The position numbers and the translations under genes were made by a program. Positions 34,157-42,756 of a stretch of DNA of 64,000 nt are shown here, piece by piece (position 1 is the stretch's first letter; every line of letters begins with the position of its first letter). Under the pieces are notes generated by a model. It searched no databases. It was given only the letters and a program-made list of their open reading frames with translations, and was not told the DNA's origin. Source of the stretch: Saccharospirillum sp040881935 (lineage in GTDB: Bacteria > Pseudomonadota > Gammaproteobacteria > Pseudomonadales > Natronospirillaceae); contig NZ_JBBECH010000046.1 of assembly GCF_040881935.1 (NCBI RefSeq), forward strand, positions 1 through 64,000, read 5' to 3'.

Positions 34157-34242
34157 GGTACAAGCCTCCCTGTGCCGGTCAGTGGGTAACCCTCCATACC
34201 GGGCGTGCTGTAGCACCAACGCAGCGATGCCAGCCAGGGTCA

Positions 34243-34959
34243 CTACTGGCTGAAATCAACCGGCTGGCCATCCAGCTGCAATGATAATACCCGGATTTCC
34301 TCTTTCAGGTCACCGTCTTCGTAACGGCCGAATCGCATCGGTGTGTAGGCCAGGCCGGGAGCGATCCAGATCAGCTTGCGTTCATCGCGGCTGACCGGCT
34401 CGGTTTGCTCGATGATCCAGGTGTAAATTGCACCCTGGGGCAGTCGCAGCATTTCTTCGCCAATGATGCGGAAGGACATGTCATCCGGTTGCTTGTGACG
34501 CAAAACGTTCAGGGTGATCGATTCTTCACCGTTAGCCAGAGCCTGTTGCAACGCGAGTTGATAGCCCAGGGCATCGTAGATGGGGGCCGCAAAACGTTCG
34601 TCGACACGGTCTTTTTCCACGCGCCCGGTCACACGTCTGTTGTCGTGGTCGAAACGCAGCGATTTGGTGGTTTTAACCCAGAATAATTTACTTTCGAATT
34701 CGTAACGCGTGGGTCGGATCTGGTTGTCTGTAACCGTCAGCCAGCTTTCTTCGCGCAACGATAAGGTTCTGCCGTCTGTGCTGAGGCGGTAGTGCCATTG
34801 ATCGGTCGCGGTTTCCCGCAATTGCAACGTACCCTGTGCCTTAATGTCGATGGCACCATGGCGAATCGCTTCCATTTCGGCGGTGAACGGCGTCATGCCC
34901 TCGGCGAATGCGGCTGAGGACAGAATTAACAGGATTAGATGGGTGAGCAATCGATTCAT
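34243..34959 (-). CDS. DUF3108 periplasmic protein
   Basis: A 238-residue secreted protein: signal peptide (LLTHLILLILSSAAFA, cleavage before EGM) then a mostly beta DUF3108 domain. Family members are commonly encoded beside purN in gammaproteobacteria, as here (4-bp ATGA overlap). Function is unknown. It ends with LSLQLDGQPVDFSQ. Confidence 0.8.
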   Translation of the reverse strand: MNRLLTHLILLILSSAAFAEGMTPFTAEMEAIRHGAIDIKAQGTLQLRETATDQWHYRLSTDGRTLSLREESWLTVTDNQIRPTRYEFESKLFWVKTTKSLRFDHDNRRVTGRVEKDRVDERFAAPIYDALGYQLALQQALANGEESITLNVLRHKQPDDMSFRIIGEEMLRLPQGAIYTWIIEQTEPVSRDERKLIWIAPGLAYTPMRFGRYEDGDLKEEIRVLSLQLDGQPVDFSQ

Positions 34960-35606
34960 AGCGTGGCAGTATCCAGCAGACGACCGCTTTTGGGAAGAGG
35001 TGTGCCGTCGAATACCGCCTGGTTCCGGTCAAGTTGGAGTCGCCCGCTTACAAACCAGTCGACAACCACCGGGTAAAGCTTGTGTTCCTGGGTCAGTACC
35101 TTTTTGGCGAGGGAGACGGCGTCATCTGCAGCGTCTATGGGCACTTCAACCTGGGCTATGGCCGGGCCACCATCGAGTTGGGTGGTCACAAAATGCACCG
35201 TTGCCCCGCCCGCCGGGTCGCCTGCATCCAGTGCGCGCTGATGGGTATTCAGACCTGGATACCGGGGCAGCAATGACGGGTGGATGTTGATCATGCGGCC
35301 GAGGAAGCGGTTGACGAAATCGTCGGTGAGAATGCGCATGAACCCGGCCAGCACGACGAGATCGGGCCGCTGATCGTCAATCAGGTCGGCCAGAGAGCGG
35401 TCGAAGTCCGCACGATTGGCAAAGCCTTTGTGATCCAGGGTCAGTGCTTTTACGCCAGCCTGACGCGCTCTTGACAGACCAAAGGCGTCGGGGCGGTTTG
35501 ATATCACCGCGACAATCTCGGCATTCAGTGTTCCGGACTGGCACTGATCAAGCAGTGATTGCAGATTGGAGCCACCACCACTGATCAGTACAACGATGCG
35601 GGACAC
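34956..35606 (-). CDS. purN: Phosphoribosylglycinamide formyltransferase 1
   Basis: A 216-residue GART enzyme transferring a formyl group from 10-formyl-THF to GAR in purine synthesis. Motifs: VLISGGGSNLQSL (phosphate loop), the catalytic Asn-His-Asp set with INIHPSLLPRYPG and VTTQLDGGP. It starts 3 bp after the purM stop and overlaps DUF3108, so a purM-purN-DUF3108 transcript is expected. Confidence 0.96.
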   Translation of the reverse strand: MSRIVVLISGGGSNLQSLLDQCQSGTLNAEIVAVISNRPDAFGLSRARQAGVKALTLDHKGFANRADFDRSLADLIDDQRPDLVVLAGFMRILTDDFVNRFLGRMINIHPSLLPRYPGLNTHQRALDAGDPAGGATVHFVTTQLDGGPAIAQVEVPIDAADDAVSLAKKVLTQEHKLYPVVVDWFVSGRLQLDRNQAVFDGTPLPKSGRLLDTATL

Positions 35607-35608
35607 GC

Positions 35609-36649
35609 CTAGACTCCGTCGATAATGACAGCGTCGCCAGTACGCTGTTCAACCTGCCCCATAACCACCGGGTTTTCGCCGCTGGCTTTCAGCTGACTGA
35701 GGATATCTTCCTGTTCACTGGCAGGTACGACCAGCACCAGACCGATGCCACAGTTGAAGGTGCGGTACATTTCATGAGCATCGATGTTGCCGGCTTTTTT
35801 CAGCCAGTTGAATACCGGTGGCTGGGTCCAGCTGTGGGCATTCAGGCGAATCGCCAGCGAGTCGGGTACCACCCTTGGCAGGTTTTCATAAAAACCACCG
35901 CCGGTGATGTGTGAGATGGCGTGCACGGACTGGTTGGCCAGCAACCGCAGAACCGATTTTACGTATATCCGGGTTGGGGCCATCAGGGCATCAGCCAGGG
36001 TGGTGTCACCCATGGGTTGTTGCAAATCCGCATCGGAAACTTCGATGACTTTACGGATCAGCGAATAACCGTTGGAATGTGGGCCGGAGGAGGGCAGGCC
36101 AATGACGCTGTCACCAACGCGTACCCGGATGCCATCAATAATGTTGTCTTCCTCAACAACGCCGGTGCAAAAGCCAGCCAGGTCGTAATCATCGCCTTGG
36201 TACATGCCGGGCATCTCAGCGGTCTCGCCACCGACCAGTGAGCAGTTCGCCTGGTGACACCCTTCACCAATGCCCTGAACCACACGGGTCGCGATATCGA
36301 CCGACAGTTTGCCAGTGGCGTAGTAATCGAGAAAGAACAGCGGTTCTGCACCGCAGACGATCAGGTCGTTCACGCACATGGCGACCAGATCGATGCCGAT
36401 GGTATCGTGACGGTTCAGTTCCATGGCCAGTTTCAGCTTGGTGCCCACCCCGTCGGTGCCGGAGACCAGCACGGGCTTTTTATAGTGGCTGGGAATGCGA
36501 CACAGGGCGCCAAAGCCGCCCAGCCCGCCCATGACTTCTGGGCGTCGGGTGCGCTTGACGGTGTCTTTGATGCGGTCCACCAATTCATTGCCAGCGTTGA
36601 TATCAACACCGGCGTCTTTGTAACTCAGGGGTTTGGGCGCGTCTGACAT
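35609..36649 (-). CDS. purM: Phosphoribosylformylglycinamidine cyclo-ligase (AIR synthetase)
   Basis: A 346-residue ATP-dependent enzyme converting FGAM to AIR in purine synthesis. LSYKDAGVDINAGNELV, SGTDGVGTKL, VAMCVNDLIVCGAEPLFFLDY and the C-terminal THITGGG-like SHITGGGFYENLPR are conserved. ATG 36649 lies 6 bp after GGAG; a start at 36661 would put that site inside the gene. It is first in the operon behind an extended -10 promoter and a leader hairpin. Confidence 0.96.
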   Translation of the reverse strand: MSDAPKPLSYKDAGVDINAGNELVDRIKDTVKRTRRPEVMGGLGGFGALCRIPSHYKKPVLVSGTDGVGTKLKLAMELNRHDTIGIDLVAMCVNDLIVCGAEPLFFLDYYATGKLSVDIATRVVQGIGEGCHQANCSLVGGETAEMPGMYQGDDYDLAGFCTGVVEEDNIIDGIRVRVGDSVIGLPSSGPHSNGYSLIRKVIEVSDADLQQPMGDTTLADALMAPTRIYVKSVLRLLANQSVHAISHITGGGFYENLPRVVPDSLAIRLNAHSWTQPPVFNWLKKAGNIDAHEMYRTFNCGIGLVLVVPASEQEDILSQLKASGENPVVMGQVEQRTGDAVIIDGV

Positions 36650-36680
36650 CACTGGCTCCATAGCGACAATTCGGATAGAA

Positions 36681-36739
36681 AGAAGGATCTGGCCATTACC
36701 TTGCGGCGGGGGACGACACGATCATGGCCAGAGCCTTCT
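36681..36739 (-). promoter_or_regulatory. Leader hairpin of purM
   Basis: A 16-bp inverted repeat with one mismatch (36681-36696 and 36724-36739) around a 27-nt loop, entirely within the predicted 5' untranslated region of purM. It could stabilise the transcript or regulate it. No T-run typical of a terminator follows beyond TTTC. Confidence 0.55.
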
Positions 36740-36750
36740 TGGGCGCGCGG

Positions 36751-36759
36751 ATTATAGCA
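36751..36759 (-). promoter_or_regulatory. Extended -10 promoter of purMN
   Basis: On the minus strand TGCTATAAT (TGn plus a perfect TATAAT) lies about 100 bp before the purM ATG. The -35 region (CTGATT/GCTGAT) is poor, as extended -10 promoters allow. No PurR box was seen. Confidence 0.55.
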
Positions 36760-36897
36760 GGAGCTGTGCCGGGAATCAGCTTGTCTGTTCGGTCAGGAAA
36801 TGACCGTGGCTTTGCACAATAATATCGGTGCGGCGACCTGATTTTCGCGGCGGGCTCTGTCACAATAGTCGATCATCACATAATAGAAGCCGGACTT

Positions 36898-37971
36898 ATG
36901 CTTTTTCGAACTGTCTCTCTTGCGTGTCTGTTGTTGCTGTCACTGCCTGTCTGGGCGGCCCGGACGGTGGATGTCTACGCCGATTCGGCCATTCTTGCCC
37001 AGAATGCCTCCGACCAGGATCAGAATGAAGCGGTTCGCGAAGCCCTGCTGCGGGTGCTGATCCGGGCAACCGGCGAAGCGGACATTGTGAGCCAGGAGCG
37101 GACAGAACCCCTACTGCGCAATGCCTCCGACTATCTGTCGACATTTCGCTTCCAGACGAGCGACGCCCTGCTGACCAATGTCCTCGGAGAGTCGGTGCCG
37201 ACCAAACGCATGGTGATGCAGTTTGACCAGCAGTCCATTGAGCAGTGGCTGGTCAATCAGCGCCTGCCGGTCTGGGGGACACGCCGACCGGAGGTGTTGT
37301 TGTGGCTGGCCGATCGCCTGCAAGGGCGAGATCGAATACTGACTGATGGTGATAATCACACTCTGGCCGTGGCGCTGAATAACCGGCTGGATAATCGGGG
37401 TCTTCCGGTCGTACTGCCGATTATGGATCTGACCGATACGCTGAATGTTTCCTTTACCGATGTGTATGGCTTGTTTACCGGCGATATAGAAGCCGCCTCG
37501 GAACGCTACCCGAGTGATGCCATCGCCGTCGGCCGACTGGCACAGCAGGGCAACGGGTACCAGGCAGACGTGGTGTTTCTGATGCGCGACACCCGGGAGC
37601 GGCTGCAGGTCGTCGGGGCAACCGAAGCGGAACTGATGCAACGCTTAGCCGATGAATTATCGGATCGGATAGCGGATCAGTATGCGGTCTTGCGAGACCC
37701 GGCCATGGTCGGGCAACTGGCCCTGCGGGTGAACAACATAATTGAGTTGTCGACGCTGGCCGCGGTGGAGCGGTACCTGGAATCACTGAACGTCGTCACC
37801 CAGGTTACGTTGCGCCAGGTCGCGGCCGATTCGGTGCAATTTGATCTCGAGATCAGCGGTGACCGCAATCAACTGCGCGACGTACTGGCGTTGGACCGCC
37901 GTATTGTGCCGGTTGAAGAGTTAACGCTGGAAACCCAGCTGGATAACGAGCTGGTGTATCGCTGGCAATGA
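36898..37971 (+). CDS. DUF2066 periplasmic protein
   Basis: A 357-residue protein with a signal peptide (VSLACLLLLSLPVWAA, cleavage near ARTVDV) followed by a DUF2066 domain (ALLRVLIRATGEADI, FDQQSIEQWLVNQRLPVWG and R.EVLLWLA-type segments). Typically found between purM and hda in gammaproteobacteria, as here. Function is unknown. Confidence 0.82.
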   Translation: MLFRTVSLACLLLLSLPVWAARTVDVYADSAILAQNASDQDQNEAVREALLRVLIRATGEADIVSQERTEPLLRNASDYLSTFRFQTSDALLTNVLGESVPTKRMVMQFDQQSIEQWLVNQRLPVWGTRRPEVLLWLADRLQGRDRILTDGDNHTLAVALNNRLDNRGLPVVLPIMDLTDTLNVSFTDVYGLFTGDIEAASERYPSDAIAVGRLAQQGNGYQADVVFLMRDTRERLQVVGATEAELMQRLADELSDRIADQYAVLRDPAMVGQLALRVNNIIELSTLAAVERYLESLNVVTQVTLRQVAADSVQFDLEISGDRNQLRDVLALDRRIVPVEELTLETQLDNELVYRWQ

Positions 37972-38057
37972 TGAACCTGGTCAGAGCTCTGCCATCCCTA
38001 ACTGATGTTAATACCCCGGCAAGGGCCTGCGCCTTGTCGGCCGCCAGGAGACCCTAA

Positions 38058-38753
38058 GTGGCGATTCAACAACTGCCCCTGAGCGTGACCTTTCGGGAAG
38101 ACGCTGTTTTCGACGATTACCTGCCCGGTGACAATGCTCAAACCCTGGGCGCCCTGCGTCATGCGCTGGCACGACTGGACGAAACTCTGATCTACCTGTG
38201 GGGCGCCAGCGGCTCAGGCCTGACGCATCTGCTGCAGGCCAGTGTCCACGATCTGCAAACACAGGGGCTGGAGAGCCTCTATCTGCCCTTGGCCGACTGT
38301 GTGGACCACGGTCCCGAGGCGCTGGAGGGGCTGGATCAAATGGCCGTGTTGGCGCTGGATGATATCGACAGCATTGCCGGACACCCCGAATGGGAAGAAG
38401 CTCTGTTTCATCTATTCAACCGGATGCGCGACAGTGGCCGCGTGCTGCTGGTCACCAGTCACACCAGCCCATTGAAACCGGCCATCACCTTGCCCGATCT
38501 GGCGTCACGGCTTAGTTGGGGGTTAACCTTTCACATACAGCCGCTGACCGACGAGCAGAAAACCGACTGGCTGATCTGGAAGGCGCGGCGCCGGGGGCTA
38601 ACCATGGAAACTGACGTTGCGGCTTTTCTGATTAACCGGACGGCGCGCTCCATGACCTCCCTGGTCGAGGCGTTCGAGCGGCTCGACCAGGGTTCACTCG
38701 CGCAGCAACGGCGGCTCACGATTCCGTTTGTGAAATCTGAACTGGGTCTCTGA
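38058..38753 (+). CDS. hda: DnaA regulatory inactivator Hda
   Basis: A 231-residue AAA+ protein homologous to DnaA domain III. With the DNA-loaded clamp, Hda stimulates hydrolysis of DnaA-bound ATP and prevents re-initiation. The N-terminal QQLPLSVTFREDAVFDDYL contains the clamp-binding QLPL segment. The Walker A region is GASGSGLTHLL, the Hda-type variant without the usual GKT. Walker B is VLALDDID, with a sensor-like LVTSH later. GTG 38058 with AGGAG upstream is the start. Confidence 0.93.
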   Translation: MAIQQLPLSVTFREDAVFDDYLPGDNAQTLGALRHALARLDETLIYLWGASGSGLTHLLQASVHDLQTQGLESLYLPLADCVDHGPEALEGLDQMAVLALDDIDSIAGHPEWEEALFHLFNRMRDSGRVLLVTSHTSPLKPAITLPDLASRLSWGLTFHIQPLTDEQKTDWLIWKARRRGLTMETDVAAFLINRTARSMTSLVEAFERLDQGSLAQQRRLTIPFVKSELGL

Positions 38754-38755
38754 CC

Positions 38756-39316
38756 TCAGAGCTCTTCGTCATCATTGGCCGGGTGCGACGTGTCATCGTC
38801 GGACTGTGACTCGTCGTCTTCGGGCTCTGGCTCGATGCCGTTCACCTGTGCATAAAGGTGGATAAAGGTCTGTACCGCGTCTTCCGCTTGCACTGCCATC
38901 AAGCCTTCGGTGTCCATGATCCAGCGACGCTGATCGTCCAGATCCATCGGGTCGATGTCGGTGAACAGCTCATTGACTGGAATAATCTCCGCTGCGACCT
39001 CTTTGTCATAAGCGTCGTACATCATATTGAAGCAGTATTCAGCCAGTGCCGGATCTTCGCTGTAGACTTCACCGTCGTTCAGGTCTTCAGCCCACTCCTT
39101 GATGACATCCAGCACGGTTTCGCCACGATCGAGCAGATCTTGCAGGGGTGGGGCACCGGCCGCGTTCTGGCCACTGTCCCAATCGATCAGCCAGGCGTCC
39201 TCAGGCTTTAACAGGACGCTTTTATACTGGCCATTGTTCAGGCTCCAGGCGACCGCGTAGGGGTAACCCTGGTCTTCGTCGGTAACTTCAAAGGCTATAA
39301 AAACCGGTAAATGCAT
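38756..39316 (-). CDS. Hypothetical acidic protein
   Basis: A 186-residue soluble protein, strongly acidic at the C-terminus (EPEPEDDESQSDDD). The first 45 residues (FIAFEVTDEDQG...LLKPEDAWLIDWD) faintly recall an exonuclease/RNase H-like N-terminal strand pair, but the canonical DxE is not there (it reads AFE), so I do not assign it. It is convergent with hda, 2 bp from its stop. No operon partner. Confidence 0.5.
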   Translation of the reverse strand: MHLPVFIAFEVTDEDQGYPYAVAWSLNNGQYKSVLLKPEDAWLIDWDSGQNAAGAPPLQDLLDRGETVLDVIKEWAEDLNDGEVYSEDPALAEYCFNMMYDAYDKEVAAEIIPVNELFTDIDPMDLDDQRRWIMDTEGLMAVQAEDAVQTFIHLYAQVNGIEPEPEDDESQSDDDTSHPANDDEEL

Positions 39317-39439
39317 CGGGTTCGATTCCGTTATCAGTGAATGCGCGCAGTATAACGGTCACAGCGCCCGAGGCACAGGACACCGGGCAGAGCATCCCCT
39401 ATACTGGCGCATTTGCACCGAACAAAGGTAGTCTGATTG

Positions 39440-39664
39440 ATGAGTGATGAACGCCAACTCCGCGATTTTTACGACCGTGACCCAGAAGAGCAAAGCGCAT
39501 TCCTTGAGAACACCTGGTGTAATCGCTGTCAGCAAGTGGATCTGGGCATGTCCGATCCGGTTGAATATACGCTGAACGGTCGACTGTTCATTGAAGGTAA
39601 GTGTCGGGTGTGTGGCGAGGCGGTGACGACCGAGTTGGTTGAAGACGATGATGTAGATGGCTGA
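39440..39664 (+). CDS. Small zinc-ribbon-like protein
   Basis: A 74-residue protein with two CxxC pairs, CNRC and CRVC, spaced about 30 residues apart, as in a zinc ribbon. Its stop overlaps the start of the TruC-like gene by 8 bp, so both are likely translated together, hinting at a nucleic-acid-related role. I do not recognise the family. Confidence 0.6.
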   Translation: MSDERQLRDFYDRDPEEQSAFLENTWCNRCQQVDLGMSDPVEYTLNGRLFIEGKCRVCGEAVTTELVEDDDVDG

Positions 39665-40427
39665 GCGATTGCGCATTCTCTATGAGGATAACTGGCTGCT
39701 GGCGGTCGACAAACCCGCCGGGCTGCTGATGCACCCAAGTTGGATTGATCGCTCGGCTACCGATACGCTGGCAGGCCGGGTGAAACAGTATCTTGACGGG
39801 GCGGCGGTCCATACCGTTCACCGTCTGGATCGGCCCACCTCGGGTGTGGTGTTGATTGGTAAAACAACCGGCGTGGCACGCGACTTGGCCAATCAGTTTG
39901 CCAACCGTTCTATCGAGAAGCTGTACTGGGCGCTGGCACGCGGTTTTACCGCTGAGCATTTCGATTGTACCCGGGCGCTGGTTGAAGAGCCCGATGCCGT
40001 GTCTGACCGTAAGGTACAGCAAAACAAAACCGCACAGTCCGCCGAAACCCGGTTCGACCGTCTCGCGATTGCCGAGATCGGGCAGGCCGTCAGCCGGTAT
40101 CCCAAAACCCGGGTAAGTCTGCTTGAGTGCAGGCCCGATACCGGTCGCAAGCATCAGATTCGGCGTCATCTGAAAACACTGCGGCACCCAATTTTAGGCG
40201 ATACGCGCTACGGCGACCGGCATCACAATCATTGGGCACAGCAGCATCTGGTGATGGCATCGCTGGCGTTACGCGCCATGTCATTAACCGTTGAACACCC
40301 GGTGTCGGGCGAACGGCTGTGCTTAAGCGCAGGCCTGAATGACGACTGGACACTGCTGCTGCAACAACTCGGCTGGTATGGCCTGTTAACTACACGATCG
40401 ACAGGGAAATCGTCAGATGGCGTCTAG
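39657..40427 (+). CDS. RluA-family pseudouridine synthase, TruC-like
   Basis: A 256-residue synthase without an S4 domain. Catalytic HRLDRPTSGVVLIGKT with Asp58, IEKLYWALARG, and C-terminal TGRKHQIRRHLKTLRHPILGDTRYGD. The length and the RILYEDNWLLAVDKPAGLLMHPS start fit TruC (tRNA U65), though related rRNA enzymes cannot be excluded. It overlaps both neighbours (8 bp with the zinc-ribbon gene, 11 bp with the ABC exporter). Confidence 0.83.
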   Translation: MAERLRILYEDNWLLAVDKPAGLLMHPSWIDRSATDTLAGRVKQYLDGAAVHTVHRLDRPTSGVVLIGKTTGVARDLANQFANRSIEKLYWALARGFTAEHFDCTRALVEEPDAVSDRKVQQNKTAQSAETRFDRLAIAEIGQAVSRYPKTRVSLLECRPDTGRKHQIRRHLKTLRHPILGDTRYGDRHHNHWAQQHLVMASLALRAMSLTVEHPVSGERLCLSAGLNDDWTLLLQQLGWYGLLTTRSTGKSSDGV

Positions 40428-42240
40428 TAAAAAGCAGAAGCGTTCAGCGGAAACTCCGCCCAAGTCCGTTTCTGATCTTGATCTTGGGTTTATCGGGCGT
40501 TCTATCTGGCCTTACTTGTGGGCCTATCGCGGCCGGGTTGCGATCGCCCTGGTGTTTCTGGTGGCTGCCAAAGGGGTGGCCGTTGCCATGCCCTGGGCGT
40601 TGAAGCACATTGTCGATGGGTTGGATTCGCAACAGGCGCAAGTCGTTGCTGTGCCGCTGGCTTTTTTGCTCGCTTACGGATTTTTCCGGTTTACCTCGGT
40701 GGCTTTTGGTGAGTTGCGTGATGCCATCTTTTCGCGCGTAACTGAGCGGGCCATGCGTCGCGCCTCGCTGGAAGTGTTTGAACACTTGCATCAACTCGAG
40801 CTCGACTATCACCTGAGTCGTCAAACCGGAGGGTTAAGCCGGGACATTGAACGCGGCACCAGTGGCATCCACTTCTTATTGCGTTTTCTGGTGTTCAATA
40901 TTGTTCCGACGATTCTGGAACTGTCGATGGTTGCCGCCATCCTGATCATCAATTTTAACGTTTGGTTTGCACTGATTACCTTATTTGCAGTTGTTGTCTT
41001 TGTGCTTTTCACGGTTGTGATAACCGAATGGCGTAACCGTTTCGTACGTGAGGCCAATACGCTCGACAGCCAGACCAATACTCGCGCCATTGATTCGCTG
41101 TTGAATTATGAAACGGTTAAATACTTTGGCAATGAAGCCTGGGAAGCCCAATATTACGACCAAAACCTGAAACAATGGGAAGACGCCCGCCTTAAAAACC
41201 GGATGTCACTGTTGATGCTCAATACCGGACAGGCGTTGATTGTGTCAGCCTCGCTAACCATGATGATGTGGTTGGCTGCCCGGGACGTCGTCAGCGGTAC
41301 CATCACCCTGGGCGATCTGGTGATGGTTAATGCCTATGTGATTCAACTCTTTATTCCATTGAATTTTCTCGGCTTCGTATACCGGGAGATTCGGCGTGCA
41401 CTGACTGACATTGAAAAACTGTTCAGTTTGTTGAAGCGACCGGCGGCCATCGTCGACCGGCCGGATGCAACCGAGTTGGTTGTACCAGAGGGGCGTATTG
41501 TATTTGATCGCGTGGCGTTTGGTTATCATGCCGGACGCACCATACTCCAGGATTTTAGCCTGCAAATTGATGCTGGCCAGAAAGTGGCCCTGGTGGGCAG
41601 TAGTGGAGCGGGTAAGTCGACCGTCGGTCGACTGCTATTTCGGTTTTACGATCCGTCGGCGGGTGATATTCGCATTGACGGGCAGTCGATTCGTTCGGTC
41701 ACACAATTCAGTTTGCGCCAGGCAATTGGTGTGGTCCCACAAGACACCGTCTTGTTTAACGATTCTTTGATCAATAACGTTCGCTACGGCAAGCCCGATG
41801 CCCCGGACGAGGCGGTGTGGCAAGCCATTCGCATGGCGCATCTGGAAGATTTCATTAACAGCTTGCCAGAACGGGAACAAACCCAGGTCGGAGAGCGCGG
41901 GCTAAAGGTATCGGGTGGTGAAAAGCAGCGTATTGCCATAGCACGGGTGTTGCTTAAAAACCCGCCGATTCTGGTGTTCGATGAAGCCACCTCGGCGCTG
42001 GATTCCCATGCCGAACAGGCGATTCTGACGGCGATGAACGAGGTGTCGCGCAACCGCACCAGCATTGTCATTGCGCATCGATTGTCGACGGTGATCGATG
42101 CCGATGTGATCGTGGTGATGCAGGGCGGGCAGGTGGTGGAAAGTGGAACCCATGCGAAACTCTTGGCGGCCGATGGCGTTTATGCGAGCCTATGGCGAAC
42201 TCAACTCGACTCTCAAGCCCGTGAAGAGGATGTGCCGTGA
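40417..42240 (+). CDS. ABC exporter, ATM1/HMT1-like
   Basis: A 607-residue fused permease-ATPase half-transporter. Six membrane segments (about residues 30-330) with the ATM1-group stretch NYETVKYFGNEAWEAQYYD (about residues 229-247), then Walker A GSSGAGKSTVG, signature VSGGEKQRIAIARVLL and Walker B ILVFDEATSALD. ATM1-type proteins export glutathione-linked sulfur or metal species. The substrate here is inferred from family only. It is translationally coupled to a GNAT gene. Confidence 0.87.
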   Translation: MASSKKQKRSAETPPKSVSDLDLGFIGRSIWPYLWAYRGRVAIALVFLVAAKGVAVAMPWALKHIVDGLDSQQAQVVAVPLAFLLAYGFFRFTSVAFGELRDAIFSRVTERAMRRASLEVFEHLHQLELDYHLSRQTGGLSRDIERGTSGIHFLLRFLVFNIVPTILELSMVAAILIINFNVWFALITLFAVVVFVLFTVVITEWRNRFVREANTLDSQTNTRAIDSLLNYETVKYFGNEAWEAQYYDQNLKQWEDARLKNRMSLLMLNTGQALIVSASLTMMMWLAARDVVSGTITLGDLVMVNAYVIQLFIPLNFLGFVYREIRRALTDIEKLFSLLKRPAAIVDRPDATELVVPEGRIVFDRVAFGYHAGRTILQDFSLQIDAGQKVALVGSSGAGKSTVGRLLFRFYDPSAGDIRIDGQSIRSVTQFSLRQAIGVVPQDTVLFNDSLINNVRYGKPDAPDEAVWQAIRMAHLEDFINSLPEREQTQVGERGLKVSGGEKQRIAIARVLLKNPPILVFDEATSALDSHAEQAILTAMNEVSRNRTSIVIAHRLSTVIDADVIVVMQGGQVVESGTHAKLLAADGVYASLWRTQLDSQAREEDVP

Positions 42241-42728
42241 GCGTACTCAGACCCATGCAGGAAGCTGATTTTAAAGCTTTCTGGCCCGTATTTTCCAAAA
42301 TCCTGCAACGCCGCGAAACCTATGCGCTCGACCCCGGCATGACCTTGGAGCAAGGCCTGCGCGACTGGGTGGAAACGCCGCATGAATCCTGGGTGGTGGA
42401 GCAGGAGGGTAAGATCAAAGCGATTTATTACCTTAAAGCCAATGCTGCAGGCCCGGGCAACCACGTGTGTAACTGTGGGTACATGGTTAGTTTATCGGCA
42501 CGGGGGCAGGGTCTGGCCAGGATGATGTGCGAGCATTCCCAGCAACGCGCTGTTGAACTGGGTTACAAGGCGATGCAATTCAACTCGGTAGTGTCTACCA
42601 ACCGGGTAGCCGTAACCCTGTGGGAAAAAATGGGCTTCCGGAAAGTCGGAGTATTACCACGAGGCTTTAAACATCCCGAGCATGGCTATATTGATTCGTT
42701 CGTAATGTATAAATGGCTCGCGGATTGA
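42237..42728 (+). CDS. GNAT-family N-acetyltransferase
   Basis: A 163-residue acetyl-CoA-dependent acetyltransferase. The acetyl-CoA loop is approximated by YMVSLSARGQGLARMMCEH, and the C-terminal NRVAVTLWEKMGFRKVGVLP is the usual GNAT ending. The acceptor is unknown. It overlaps the ABC exporter by 4 bp and is the last gene before the convergent proV. Confidence 0.82.
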   Translation: MSVLRPMQEADFKAFWPVFSKILQRRETYALDPGMTLEQGLRDWVETPHESWVVEQEGKIKAIYYLKANAAGPGNHVCNCGYMVSLSARGQGLARMMCEHSQQRAVELGYKAMQFNSVVSTNRVAVTLWEKMGFRKVGVLPRGFKHPEHGYIDSFVMYKWLAD

Positions 42729-42756
42729 CGTGACCCCAGGTTTCGTTGTGGCTTAT

